Positions 10,986-23,720 of a stretch of DNA of 64,000 nucleotides are shown here, one piece after another. Every line of letters starts with the position of its first letter. The stretch's first letter is position 1. The DNA is from Pipra filicauda (lineage: Eukaryota > Chordata > Aves > Passeriformes > Pipridae), in contig NW_024104420.1 in assembly GCF_003945595.2 (NCBI RefSeq), positions 3,656,201-3,720,200 of the forward strand. Reading direction: 5' to 3'. Below the pieces are notes generated by a model, which saw only the letters and a program-made list of their open reading frames with translations, ran no database searches and was not told the origin of the DNA. A program made the translations under genes and the position numbers.

Positions 10986-13900
10986 CCTCACGCTGAGAGG
11001 AGAAACAGCCCCAGAGGTCTGGATAGGCAGCCTTGTCTCACCAGTGCACAGGCACAAGGGCTAAACTGTGGTATTCCAACAAGCAGCGGCAAGAGGGACA
11101 GATGGAATCACTCAACTTGGCAAATGCCTCAAATAATGCTCTACAAAGGATAAGTATATACAGCAACTCACTTGGTATGAAGTAAGTTAAGCAAATTAAG
11201 GGAAAAACAAGAGTGAAACCAAACAAAGGAATATCCAGGTTGCAAACAGAATTTTTTTTTCTGAACAATGTAATTTCTGTGCTCTTCTTTGTCCCTCATG
11301 CAGAAAAGAAATCAAGCTAAATATAAGAGCTTCAATGGAAAAGAAATGCACTAAACCTTAGTTCCCCTTTTGCACTGACAAGGCTCCTTCTAATGGTCAC
11401 GCCTGGGCAAAAACTATTTTGCTTTTAACACAGTTGCACCGAGAAAGACAGCACATAAAAAGAGATGTCTGCCTATGCAGGGATAGAATTTCACCTCTGA
11501 AAAGGCACTCAAAAGGAAAAAGTTTCTTTCTAACAAAATATGTACTTTTATTTTACTTTCAGGAAGCACTCTACTGTGTAATCACCAAAGATTAATCTTG
11601 TCTCTCCAACACTTCCTCCTATTGTTTGTGTTAAATAAAAATATATGGTAAGAGGCAGAAAGGGAACTTATTAACTGAGCCCATATTCTGATCAGGACTA
11701 CATAAGAGCAGTAAACTGCCAATTTTCTTATAAAGAACAGAAAAACAGGTTTGAAGTGCTTAAATTTCCTGAATTTGTTTGGTTTCCTCATGGACTAGTC
11801 TAATCACTCCCTGAGAAAATCAAAGCAACCAAATACATGACTTGTTCAGATCATCTTTACTGATTACTGTAAGCAATTTTCTGTCAAGTGAGGTTTTCCT
11901 ATACCTCCTATCTACAAATTAAATTCACTATTGCAGCACAGAGTTGTCCGACACTGGTTGGATCAGAAGTCTGGTGAAGCTTCTGTTCGCCTAGGTGGGG
12001 TTTTGTGTAATGCCTCAAATGCCATTCCTGCTTTAACAATTTGTTACACTGACATACTAAAGCTGGCCTTGTTGGAGTTTAATTCCTATTACCACCTTTT
12101 TGTTGTTTTATTGACAACTGTGTTACCAGCTGCTATCTCATGGATGTTATTACTGTCTCATGCATCTTCTTGGTGCTGCTACAGTAAGTAAACATTGCTA
12201 AAATTTTCTGTTTTATTCACTAATGCCTTTGGCCATGCAGTGCTCAAGAGGAGGTGTCACTATACAGTCAGCAATGGTATTTTACACTGTACATACCAAT
12301 ACTTCATTTACCAAGTAAATTGTTTAATAAAGCAGAGGTCTAGCCAGAAGGCAGCTATTATAAACTCACCTCAAAGATGAAAGTACTATGGATAAGGAGA
12401 AATTTTCAACATATCACAATGCTGTTTACAAATTTATTTCTTCCTTTCATGTCAGCAGCCACCAGCTTGGTAAAATATTGTCACTTCTCATTCTGAGCAA
12501 CATTTTACTCCATGCTCGTCTGTAATCTTCATCATTACTACAAAAAGTTTGAAAGTGTGACCTGGACAAACTCAACGGATTGAGTTGTGTAAAGATAGTA
12601 GTAGTAGTATTCCAGTACTGCAGAGAATAGATGAATTCACATTTTTTAGTGCTTGGACTGATATTAATGCAAGCCTTTAGACATCACTTAAAGAATGAGA
12701 AATGCAGTCGCTTACAAAGCTGAATTTGTTTAACTTTTTAAAGCATATCCTGCAAACATCCAGGCTTTATTAACAGCAATAGTCTTTCACTCAATTAGAT
12801 AATGTGGTTTTTTCTTGCTAATAACAAACCCAAGTCTCTCACTCACACAGGGCAACAAACTCAGAGACTTTTTGTCTTATATTTCCTTATCAGCCTCAGT
12901 TTCTCAAGCATTAAAGTTTGAATTTTTAGAATTTGGCATTTCCCTCTTTTAAAAGAAAATTTCACAAAGCCCCATCTTCTAAGTTAAAGTTGCCTTTCAT
13001 AACCCCGCAACAGACCCAGTTCTCCACCGCAGTGACTTTCTTCCAAGTTCATCGGATGAGGGTTTATTTCTTAAAAAAGGTTTTCCTGCTTGGAGGTAGA
13101 AGCATCCAATACAGATATGCCCAAGTATTTCAAGTGGGTTAGTCTTAGCTATGTGTTCCAGACGTTAAGCACATGGGAGTTCCAGGAGGAGGAAGGGGAT
13201 CATTCATGCACTGGAGTAAGGAAACAGCATCTCCGGAGGTGACCACCACACCAGGGAGCAGAAAAGACATAGTTTTAAGTGCATGTTCCAAGTGCAAGAT
13301 TACTAGAGAGGAAAACAGTCATTGGCTTCCACAAACCACACCATTCAGTTCATTCCTATGTACCACTAGGTGTCATTCTTCTATGAATTCTTCTACGACA
13401 CATTCTACATATTCATCTACCTCTCTCACTGCACCCAACCAGTTGAAGCAGTTTTCTGTCTCCTTGCTCTGTTAATGTGTTTGTGACTCTATGAGTTCTG
13501 GTCTTCTGCAGCATTCAGAGCAGGACAGAAGGAGGCACAGCAATCCTCAGTATCGTAGCATCCAGATCCCATAGCATCCCACATAACACAGTACTTGTTT
13601 AAGTTTAAGCAGAAATAGGCACAACCGACATACAAACTAAGTGTATCTCACTGTTGCAAATTAAGTATAGGGTAGAACAGATCAAACCCCAGTTCAAAAG
13701 GAAAACCAAGAAATCTAAGATTAGAAAAAGGAATATCGAACACTAGCCATAAAACCTATCTTAAAATGTCCAAACCGATTTTCCTTCTGGAATTATCTGT
13801 GGAAAGGTGCACTTTTCAAATGTACAGTTTGGAGGAAAAATACTAATTTTTGCGTAGACTTGCGCAGCGAAAAGGAAAACAAGAACTGAAGGCAATCCTA

Positions 13901-15114
13901 ACCATGAAAGACAATGTCACTTCTGAATCAGGGCAGCTGCTTCTGTATATATGACAGAAAACAAAAATTATGCATGCTAAACCCATAAAGCAAGAACTCA
14001 GTTCTTCAGGCCACTAGTTAAATGTTGCTCCCTCTATCCTCCACCTGGTAATTGTAGGGATCATAATGGAATAATGCACACTCTTATTCCAATTTACAGG
14101 GCTGTAAATTCTGAGACTCAGAGCAAACTGATAAAATGCCCACTCATCAATTCCCCTGCCCTTTATAAAAAAATCTATAACGTTTTGTAGCTGCACTCCA
14201 ACCAAGATGTAAACTCTTATACGATTCTACATAATAGCATTCACTACCATCCCAAATCAATAGTGTGACATTCTGCCACAAGTACAGCAGCTGGTTTATT
14301 GTTGATTTGATTCATTCTTGGATGATAATAAAACAGAATGTTTTGTTCAGAATATATTTCCCAACATCCCTTTACATATTTTGTTAACAACATCTCCCTT
14401 TATCATCACATCAACTTGAGAACTTTATGTAGTTTCTTAGCAGTTACCTATCACATGGCACAAAGGCTTTTCTAGCATAAATGAAACCTCTTCCTTTGAA
14501 TACCCAGATTTCATCACTTTTTGCTTCCTATCCAATAACACGAGGACATTTTAGTAAAGGCATAAGGACCTAAAATGAGTGCAACACAATTGGTATTAGT
14601 AATATATTTCCCAGTATCACTGTCCTCAGAAGAAATACTCCAGGGATCAAGAAAGCAATAATGATCTTTTCCTGGAGTAATTAACTTTATTGTAAATTAA
14701 AAAAAATTAAATCACGGTAGTCACGAGCATTAAAAAAATAAAATATATTTTTTCATTTTTCAGGACAAATTCTAACCTTTTAGTGATGACTGCTGCAGAC
14801 TGAGAATAAAACTGTATGAGGTTCAAGGACACCAACCACATTTTTTTCCCTTCTGCCTGCCTATCAGAAACGATTGCAAAGTGCTAGACTCCACAAGATC
14901 TAGTCTAGCTGGTAAGTGATATCAGAGTGTCAGTGACAAAGGTCAGAATTAAAGGGCATAGTTTGATAATTGAGAAAAATAAGGACACACTGGGCCAAAT
15001 ACACATATGGATTTGAAAAATAAACTAAAGAAAGAGGAACACAAATAAAGGGGGAAAGCTGTTCTCATTGTATGAGACAGCAAGAGACCAAGTAAAAAAA
15101 GTATTCAAGCTTAC
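10986..15114. other. Unique DNA, possibly a long intron of the minus-strand gene
   Basis: I found no repeat, RNA gene or convincing exon in these 4 kb. Open frames are short and lack paired splice sites with matching phase. The part 12700-12830 looks constrained (several TAAT cores) but this is only an impression. Confidence 0.4.
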
Positions 15115-15260
15115 AAGCCACTCAGCTACCAATTTCTTCAGAAGATGAAGAACAATTCTCTGGGGAGAAGTCCGTGTACAGCAGATAGCCACACCATCAG
15201 GAGTATCAACTTCTTCCCACACCTGATCCACCACATCAGAAAGAGAAAAGATACTAGTAT
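15115..15260 (-). CDS. Internal exon of an unidentified minus-strand gene
   Basis: 146 nt on the minus strand between acceptor cttcagacctcttagacag and donor GGCTT|gtaagc. It has 2 nt plus 48 codons and ends in phase 0. The frame contains DQVWEEVDTPDGVAICCTRT and then IVLHLLKKLVAEWL, which has the amino-acid make-up of a folded helical protein. The 2-nt start joins the 1-nt end of the exon at 16230-16375 to give GAT (Asp). Together with the three exons upstream this forms a phase-consistent chain. I do not recognise the family and assign no function. Confidence 0.65.
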
Positions 15261-15944
15261 CTGTCTAAGAGGTCTGAAGTAAGCAGATAAGAAAATAAGG
15301 TACTGTATCTGCCCCACACCTCTATATGTGACATTTCTGTAGCTATCTAAACCTACCCCCCCAAAAAAATTATGGATACCAGGAATCAGAAAGACAGAGA
15401 GTGATCAACTGCTTTAAAAATCTGCCTAGTGATTATAAACTACAAGATTTGCATATCCTTGCATCCAAATATGGCAATCCCGAAATTGATCATACATTTT
15501 AGATGCTCTTGAAATAAAAATGGCATGAATTCAAGTCTTATCTTTTATACAGGCATTATCAAATCAGCCTTTTCAGGCTCCTAATGGCAAATAACTATCT
15601 ACTATTTTCCAGCCCTAAAACATCTCCAAAACATCTCAAGATCACAGTTGTGCAGAGAGACTAGAAATCAATAGCAAACTCAGTTCGTATGAGCCTGATA
15701 AGAAGGAGAGGAAATCTCCATCTCTTGGGCATATAATGACAGCACTACCACCACTATACATCTCTGCTCCCACCAGAAATGCATCTTAAAGGCCTGCTCC
15801 TCTTCTTTCCATTAATCAAGGCAGTAACTGTTGCAACATTCAAGAAAGGTAAGATCTCTTAATAAGCAGCAGCAGTAAGAGTCTCAGGGCACAGTCACCC
15901 AAGCCTGTTTTGCTGTACATGACCTTACATAACACCAAGTCCCA
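15261..15944. other. Probable intron sequence, nothing recognised
   Basis: AT-rich, no repeat consensus, no coding signal on either strand. Confidence 0.4.
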
Positions 15945-16042
15945 CTGCAGTAAAGTTGATAAGGTGGACTTGGCAGTGTTAGGTTTACAGTTAGACTTGA
16001 TTTTAAACGTCTTTTTGATCCTAAATGACACTATGATTCTAT
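15945..16042 (+). mobile_element. CR1 LINE terminal fragment
   Basis: About 100 bp matching the last part of CR1: ggacttggcagtgttaggtt, a decayed gatcttaaa block, then cctaaatgacactatgattctatg. It lies in the likely intron between two minus-strand candidate exons. Confidence 0.82.
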
Positions 16043-16229
16043 GTAGTCAGGCCTGAGCTAAACTTAGACTAGCTCAATAATATCAGCTGTGTAGACACAA
16101 AAGCATTGAACTCCCTAGCCTAGCACCTGACCTGGTTAGTACTGCACTAGTGTGGGCAAACCTAGAAGCCATTCAGTACGGACATGTGCAAGTAGTGACA
16201 TAATTGCAGGCTGGAAAATATAGGCTTAC

Positions 16230-16375
16230 CCTGCTGGTAGCATAGGATAGAAAATAGTTGCTCAGAGGTAGACACAGTACTCTGTGAGAGAACATGACTA
16301 TTTTGTAAACTACAGCAAAGATGCATAACATTGAAGAAAGGAACCATGTCGTAATTGTTCCTTGCTAAAATGTTC
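16230..16375 (-). CDS. Internal exon of an unidentified minus-strand gene
   Basis: The best single exon of the minus-strand chain. Acceptor ttgttttttttccccaaatggataatttcag has a strong pyrimidine tract; the donor is CAGCAGG|gtaagc. It is 146 nt: 1 nt, 48 codons, 1 nt. The frame reads NILARNNYDMVPFFNVMHLC, continues through a serine/glutamine-rich stretch and ends EQLFSILCYQQ. The 1-nt start completes AAG (Lys) with the exon at 18909-18993, and the 1-nt end completes GAT (Asp) with the exon at 15115-15260. No known domain was recognised. Confidence 0.7.
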
Positions 16376-18908
16376 CTGAAATTATCCATTTGGGGAAAAA
16401 AAACAATTGCCTTCTCTCTGTACTTGTTCTTTAACATACAGAGTGAACACAGTTGCCATTCTGACTTTTAATGAAGGGTTTTCATTACATTTTACTGTAC
16501 AAAGACTGTTTTCAAAGATAAATACTTCATATTAATAATTTACAAGCTCAGTATGTCACTTAAGTCTTCTAATCAGTTTTAAGAATCTATGTTTCTTTGA
16601 GAAGAATAAAGACTTCCTATCCTAAGTGAGTAGATGTGAAATAAACAACAGTCAAGGCCAATTCTCCTTGTGACCAGAGAAGGTAAAAGCTTTTCTTTAC
16701 AATATTTGTTGAAGGTTATAGCACTTGTTTTATGGAGGAGGAATAAAGTACAGAGACTTTGCCTAGCTGGCCAGCCTTGTGTCTGGCCTATGATCACGTA
16801 GTATCAAATGCAGACTAACAAAAAGGCCTAAGTAGAAGGAAACCAAAGATGTACAGAGTAGCTACTCAAGGAGGCATTAAGTCAGATTCCAAGTAGCTTA
16901 AATACAGCTTCTTAAGTACAAGTTTCGCAGGGAATACCCAAGATGATGAAGACCATGTATTTCATTCCTTTTCTGCCTTTTCTCTCTCAAGACTTCTCAC
17001 ATTTATCTGGAATTTTCACTTCCAAGGAAATAGCTGTTTCATCTTTACTTTTGCTTCTTAGCTATTATGCTAATCCTGTATTTCAATAGTTACTGTTTCA
17101 CACATTTATAGATTTCATTACAGTTTAATACTGACCACAAAACAAATTTTCTATTTAAAAAGACCAAGTATTTAGTTATGCAAAGAAACCAGAGACAAAA
17201 AAAAAAAAAAAAAAAAAAAAAAACAAATGCATCATAGTATAACTAGATGTCTCTGAGTTTACAAATAAAACCTGTGAACAGTCCAAAGACAGTCCAAATG
17301 CATTTGCATTGTTTCACAATCTGTTTATAGATGCTAAGAATAGAAAGAGAGCACTACATTCAACATCTTTGTTCAGTCTCATAGAGAAACCCTCATTACC
17401 GTGCAGGTCCTAAATGAAGTCTAACAGAACTTCTGGATGCCTCGAGTGTGAGGATTTGCAATCTAAAGAAACATCACTGATCATTTCCTTGACCAACCTA
17501 ATCATTATAGTGATCTTCAACAAACAGAAAACTGTGTTAGTAGTTAATGTTTGCCAATACCTATGGAAAAACTGGTTAGGCAAACTGGTTTTGTCCTACT
17601 GGCTTTTGGTGCATTGAGAATTAATACTATCTATTTTTAAACTGATCTGCAATGATTTGACTTCATAGCAGGAACATGCACACATGTGCACAAATTTATC
17701 ACCAGAGAAGTGCAATATAATAATCTGACATGTCAGGACGGGTGGACGTAGTCATGTCTGAAATATATACATATGTTATTCAAACTTGGGTACTTAGAGA
17801 CAGATAGATAATTCACAAAGTAGAATTTATAACAGACCACATTACAGTTTTTGGTAAAATATCAGCAAAATATCATTTGAAATAAGAGTTTTTGTTTTAC
17901 ATTCCTTCTTAATTCATCGAAACAAGATATTGCTATTAATAATGACATTTCAAAGACACAGTGCACTTAGATTTAGATGATTTCTGCTTTCAAGTGAACC
18001 TATGAAGTGCTGCGGATAAAAAAGTAAACTCCCTTATGACGTCGCATCAATATGTTACTCATTAACTGATTTTTAAATCTGACTTGAGCTGGACTCACAC
18101 CAAGACAGCACTTCCTACAGCAGTGAAAGGCTGTAAGTTTCAAGAATCACTGTAGAACTGAATTTACCTCAGCCTGCAGTTAACTCCATTAAAATGTTGA
18201 GAAAAGGAAACCCTTCAGAGGACTCCGTTTTTCATTCTGAAAGTTGGAACAGCTTCCAAAACTCAAGTATTGACACCCCAGTCAGTCCTACAGAGAGTGT
18301 TGGATCAGTATTTATAAGGTAAATACCAGTATGTCTGGGGTTTCTGTATGTACTTGATGACAGGGGGAACAGGGCAGCAACAGAGAGGGCATTGGGACAA
18401 ATACAGCAATGACGATATCCAGATGACAAAGCTTAATATGAGAAGGCAATGCATGCAGAGATGATAATTCATATTACTGATTGCACTGGGAAGGGGAGCA
18501 CTACTGTAAAGGAGAAATTTGTAACCATGGACAGAAGGGTGTTGTTCTTTCCTTCATTACCTATGACACTGAAATAGGGCTTTGAATTTGTATAACACTA
18601 TATACAAATAAACTCAAGCCTTTAAGTGACCTCTATCAGGTCATCCAGATATCTATGATATCTGAGTGGATCTCTGCACATAACAAATGTAAGCTTTGTT
18701 ATATCAGGCAGCTTAACAAAACATTTTCATGTGTGTTTTGGCCTATATGAACTTCACAATGTTTAAAAAATTATGTTTCAAGAGAAAAGGTACCTTAACC
18801 ACAAGGAATATTCATGGAAGTTGAACACTTGGATGCATGAATACTGCTAAAGTGTTTGCTGATAGAACAATAGTAAAAAAAGTTTTAAGGGGAAATTTTT
18901 TTCCTTAC
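16376..18908. other. Probable intron with a long poly-A run
   Basis: Unique AT-rich sequence with a 27-base A tract at 17197-17223. No retroposed gene precedes the tract as far as I can read, so it is more likely a simple repeat than a retrocopy tail. No exon recognised. Confidence 0.4.
17197..17223. repeat. (A)27 mononucleotide tract
   Basis: An uninterrupted run of 27 adenines, likely polymorphic in length. Confidence 0.95.
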
Positions 18909-18993
18909 TTCAGAAGAGTGGGCTTTTTGGATAGCAGACCACCACTGAGGTGGAATTTCATTGCAATGAAGAGTTCTGGATAAATCATGCACA
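18909..18993 (-). CDS. Internal exon of an unidentified minus-strand gene
   Basis: 85 nt on the minus strand. The acceptor is ttccctcatttttctgtgctgtttgaag (good pyrimidine tract) and the donor CTGAA|gtaagg. It has 2 nt, 27 codons, 2 nt; the frame reads CMIYPELFIAMKFHLSGG and then LLSKKPTLL. Its first 2 nt complete GTG (Val) with the 1-nt end of the exon at 19767-19841, and its last 2 nt complete AAG (Lys) with the exon at 16230-16375. The mix of hydrophobic and basic residues fits real coding sequence. Family unknown. Confidence 0.68.
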
Positions 18994-19766
18994 CTTCAAA
19001 CAGCACAGAAAAATGAGGGAAGGCAATGTCGGAGAGCTTCTGGCACTTTCAACTTATCTTTCTCCATCTACTGCAGGAGCGAGACAAGTAAACATCCATA
19101 GTATTTAGGTCAGCCCATCATGAATAAAATAGCTTTAAAAGCTATTCAAAGATATCTTTAGACATTTATTGGTTCTTAACCCACTTGAAAATTCTTTACC
19201 AAGCCCTTGTCCTTAATATCTGCTCAGTGCAACAACCATCAAGAGTGATTTGAAACGGTCACCTCCACATAGTATTTGTGTGGCTGAGTTACATTTCTTT
19301 GTGGCTGTGCACAAATATTTTATATGGAGTAACAATACATATCAGTAATTGGGTCACTACTATAAATGAGTCTGTTGGTCTCATTTTTTCTCTTTTTAAA
19401 TGTTATTAAGGCTTTTTAATGTCATATCTGCATACTGTCCTTTCTTCCAACTCAAATGTCAGAGAGATAACGTCCATGAGTTTGGACAGATAACACAGAA
19501 ACAGAAATTTTAAGTTTTAATTAGAACTTTCAGAGACTCTTATCTAGAATTAATCACTTAGAGCTTGTTTTTCAAACAAAAAATCCACATCTGTTTCTGT
19601 ATACTTCTTGATCTCATTTTCCAATAAGGCATGGCACATAAGTACATACAGTGGCATAAGGAGGGTGCAACACAAGAAGGTGACATTTAATCACTTCTAA
19701 TTTGGGAAATACGGAGTTTGTCCTCTTTTCTCTGTCCTGTCCAGAACACTGGGCAGACAGACTTAC
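18994..19766. other. Probable intron between two minus-strand exons
   Basis: AT-rich with no repeat or coding signal recognised. Confidence 0.45.
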
Positions 19767-19841
19767 CTGCTTTTTTATTTACCACTAGATAACAGTACAC
19801 AAAAAGCTGCCATATACGCTCTGACAGCAACATGATTGGGC
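19767..19841 (-). CDS. Internal exon of an unidentified minus-strand gene
   Basis: 75 nt on the minus strand between acceptor gggctctgttctttgtaag and consensus donor AAAGCAG|gtaagt. It has 2 nt, 24 codons, 1 nt; the frame reads IMLLSERIWQLFVYCYLVV and then NKKA. It is the most upstream exon of the chain I can join with confidence. The 1-nt end plus the 2-nt start of the exon at 18909-18993 gives GTG (Val). A possible preceding 39-nt exon at 20000-20038 has fitting phase but a weak donor. No family assigned. Confidence 0.6.
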
Positions 19842-22705
19842 CTTACAAAGAACAGAGCCCTTTACCTCAGATTTCTCAATAATCAACCTGCCTGCCAAAT
19901 GTATTGAGTGGTAGGGGCAGGCCTTGTAGAAATACAGTTTACTCAATTGCTGTTTTAGTAAGGATAATATGACCATAAGGCCCTGATGTGAAATGATACC
20001 TCTATCAATAGCAAAGATGGAATACCAGGCTGTGAATACTAGTCAATTTAATAAGAAGAATACATGATAGCACACAATGAGCTCGTAGTTGGACTGAGCT
20101 CTCATCAAACTTGCTTTTCATGTGTTTGTCACAGTCATGATACATTTATGCAAAAATGAGCCACACAAAAAATCAGGTAAAATGCTTTCAGGAAAAATAA
20201 ATGCAGACTCTGCATTCAGACTCTATTTTCAATACAGTCCCATTTTTCATATATATGAAGATGCACCCACAGAGAAAATTTACTATATTAATGATTGTTC
20301 TTGTTCATCCTAATTATTCATGCCTGAGGACAAAAACTGACTATATGCCTAAGTTTTTATATACCTCTGTTTTTGTCTCACTATAATTGGCACCATGTGG
20401 AAGAGCAGGAATTTGCCAGAATCCAGGGGGTTATTAACATTTCATAAAGGGGAGCTTACAGTTTATTACCATGGCAGTATGTTATTCCTGCCATAGAGCA
20501 GAGCTGACTTCAGAAGCAAATTAAGTCTCTGGAGCTATAGCTGAGATGTCAGCTTTATATGCATTATAGATGGGAAATTTGTATTGATAAAAGTGTTCAC
20601 CACATGTGTATGCAGCATTTTATCAGCACGAATGTATAGAGTTGTTTGGAAATTAGAAAAAAAAACATTTTCCACAGTCCATATCAAAATACATGCTAAA
20701 ACAATAGGGATCTCAACCTCTCATTTGGAGTCCATCCCTATAATCTGAGTCAATACTCTGTACCCAGATCTCCTAAACTTTAGAAAAATCTCAAGCCTTT
20801 TGGTTTTTACCAATCTTGAGAGTGACTCTGGAAAAAAAAACCCAAAACATATTAAACACAAGAAAATGTGTTTTTTTCAGCAATTTAGATCAGGACTACT
20901 AACCACTAGGTCTGTGAATGTCATACTGCTATGTATGTTTACATCAATCCTAGCAGTAATCACATTGCAGGTTGGACATTAAATGCTTGGGGGAAAAAAA
21001 AGAAAAAAGAGAGAAGGTTTTGTATTTGTCAGTAACTTTGATATTAGGCAAAGATTATAAACAATTTTTTTAAAATACAGAAAAATGTACAGCATTGAGA
21101 GATTTGTTTTCTAAATGTAAACTCAGCGCAATGGGAGTCAAAAAGTCCCTTGACTCTAATCCCGGCTTGGCAGCTCATTTGGTGCATTACAACACATAAA
21201 TAAATTAAACACAAAACCCATGTTTTGCATCTGTGATCTGGCATTAATATTTACCTATCTTTCGCATACAGCACAATAACAGAAAAACCGTGTAACAACT
21301 AGTAACATAAACTTTAAAGATGGTTTTGTTACAGATGGTTTCTTGGTTGGACATAAGAAATTATCCCCACATTAGGTTTTCTCTCTGAAAATTTTTTGGT
21401 AGAAAAATAAACTTTTTTAAAGTAAATTCTGCATTGAAATTATACCCCTCAGAATCTTCCAACGTACTGCTGTAAAGCTGAGGCTTAGTTCAGACTAATT
21501 CAAGCAGTCATGTTAAAAAGACAGACATATACTTACCACCTTCTTAAAAGGTGTGTTGTCCTTATAGCTCAATTATGAGCACCTGGAACATTGGCAACCA
21601 CTTTAATGTTCAATGGCTTGCATCCGGGATTTGGCATTCACACTTTGTGGCCTGAATATGAAGACATATTTACATTTGGGGTTTTTTTCTTCCTCCAGAG
21701 TAATACAGCTCTTAGTTCTAAATGAGATAGAATAGTATATCAGCTCAGTCAAACAGCTTATTATTCACAACCCCATCTGATGTTAACAACTGTGAGAAAA
21801 CTGATAGAATGACCCACTCTTTCCCATTATCTTGTGTTCCTCACTTTAACCTTCCTCTTCTAAGGGTGAGAAAAAATTTTTCCTAAGCTTCTGGAATGTC
21901 TGGTTACTATATTTTCTTACGGAAGATTCAATTTATTCTCAAATAAACTAATTTTCATTTTCTTACATACTTAACATACCATACTGCTACTCTTCAGAGA
22001 CTACTAGATGACCAAAGGTTTCTCTCAACAAAATGATCACTATATTTAGACATATCATGAATGTTTGCTTGCATGCATGCATATCTGGTTCCAAAAAGGA
22101 TCCACTGCATTCCTCTATGACACTCAGATTCAATAGTTATACACATGCATGTACCTTATTCATTTGATGCACATAATCTGTTTGATGTCCTAAACATACA
22201 GCTGTACCTGGATTGAAATTTTTGTCCAAGGTATCTGTATACAGAGATGTGATACTTGGATGTCACCCAGCATTTCCTTGGACATTTATAATTAGAGGAT
22301 GACAAATCAAGCTAATCTGATCCACCAGAGTAGAACAAGTAATATTTGCATTTATTTTTTCCAGCATAGTTAGACAATATATTAAATGATAACATATTTC
22401 TTTTATTATAAAGGGATATATATATATTTGTATTATAAATCCAGAAAAATGCATTTTGCTGCCATGGGATTTGATCCTATCCTTTTAAATTACAAGATCT
22501 AGGCATTACAGTATTCTAACGTGCTAGTATTGCCACTCATGAGGCATCCAGGGCAATATATTGCATGAAAAACATGCCTTAACTTTTTTTCCTTGTGAAC
22601 TAAGAGAAGACACTCTGTGTGCCAACTATCTGAGTGCCTTCTCACAGGTAGCAGGACTGAACTATTACATGTCACAAGGCTGCTTTTGTCACAATATAAA
22701 AAACT
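19842..22705. other. Unique AT-rich DNA with scattered exon-like segments
   Basis: No repeat consensus. Minus-strand exon-like segments with donors occur at about 20466-20533 (frame reading LLLKSALLYGRNNILP) and 21540-21570 (YKDNTPFKKV), but their phases do not join the confident chain, so they are not called. The first lies in a block (20390-20610) that looks conserved. Confidence 0.35.
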
Positions 22706-23368
22706 TGTCGGGAACAATTCGGAGATAGATGAATGTTACTTTATTTCAACATTGTGTTTTTCCATTCACCCTCCTTCCCGTACTGTTCTTTTGGTCGGTA
22801 TAGCCCAGCAAGACACAGCGGTAAGACTCACAGTATGCAGTGTGTCCTCCGTGACCATACACGGGTCCTTGTGAAGGTCATTGGTATAAATACGGCTGTA
22901 AATGTGTTGATGGAGCACAAGTACAACGTGTTACACATTCACTATGAGGCGGGCTGACACCACATTACTAGTAAGCCAGAAGTTTTGTGAGACGGTTTGT
23001 CTCTTTTTTCCTGCTGGGTGTTACAGTCCGTGATTGTAGCGTAGTCTAGTTCATCCAACTGCGTCAGTGTGGAGCCACAACAAACAGCCTCGGTATGCCT
23101 CAACATTTGTGATGAGAAATACTCTACCTTTCAGCCCAGCTTACTCCATTTGCCCTATATACTTCCCTGTCCAAAGCAGAGTTCAATCAATACAGTAATC
23201 CAGGCTACCTTAAACAAAAAAACAGGAATGGATAGGCAGATAAGACTTCCAGTAAACTGCTCAGAAGAAAACAGTGACCTGATATGGGTCTCTATAAAGT
23301 AATCTCACACTTTTAGAAACAAATTACTAAACTCTTAACCCAGGCAAGGAGTGAGAGTCAACTGGCCA
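22706..23368 (-). mobile_element. Possible solo LTR of another endogenous retrovirus
   Basis: The block starts TGTCGGGAACAATTCGG, is richer in CpG than its surroundings, ends GGCCA, and is flanked by AAACT on both sides (22701-22705 and 23369-23373). Read on the minus strand it has TATTTATA near 22884-22893 and AATAAA near 22739, about 30 nt before a CCCGACA end, which is how an LTR promoter, polyadenylation signal and terminus are arranged. I do not recognise the family, and a 5-bp match plus TG...CA could be chance. Confidence 0.4.
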
Positions 23369-23549
23369 AAACTGCTTTTCACTTCTTACAGAATTGCACC
23401 ACTCTCTGTGTTCTGGCCCTAGTTATTTTCCACGGGCTATTTTAGGCACTGGCTTATTCCATCTATTTTGAGAATACTTCAAGTGTGCTGAGTGACTTGA
23501 ACACTGTTTTTGAATACTCCTGCTTGAGTGCTTGAGTGCATCAACACCC

Positions 23550-23720
23550 AATTAGATCAGGTATTGCCTTGTCTAGCTGGGTCTTGTAACCTCCAAAGAC
23601 AGAGTCCATAGCCTCTCAGGGCAACTTCTTCTAGTGCTGCACCACCCTTCAAGTGCAGCTATTTTGTCTTTTCTACTGTGCATCTCCCAAGCTGTAAGCC
23701 TGGTTTCACTCTGACTTGTG
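23550..23720 (-). mobile_element. CR1 LINE fragment, antisense and old
   Basis: Reverse-complement CR1 signature: cctccaaagacagagtccatagcctctcagggcaacttcttctagtgctgcaccaccctt, followed by a decayed aagctgtaagcctggtt block. It is strongly diverged and lacks the 3' tail. Confidence 0.7.

Noticed and set aside
12370..12420. Consensus minus-strand donor (gtgagt) near 12364
   Set aside because: The segment behind it has stops in the needed frames and no acceptor with a pyrimidine tract.
17190..17230. Poly-A run as the tail of a processed pseudogene
   Set aside because: No gene-derived sequence or target duplication found before it; better read as a simple repeat.
20466..20533. Exon-like segment as the exon directly before 19767-19841
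   Set aside because: It ends with 2 unpaired nt while the next exon needs 1, and no bridging exon was found.
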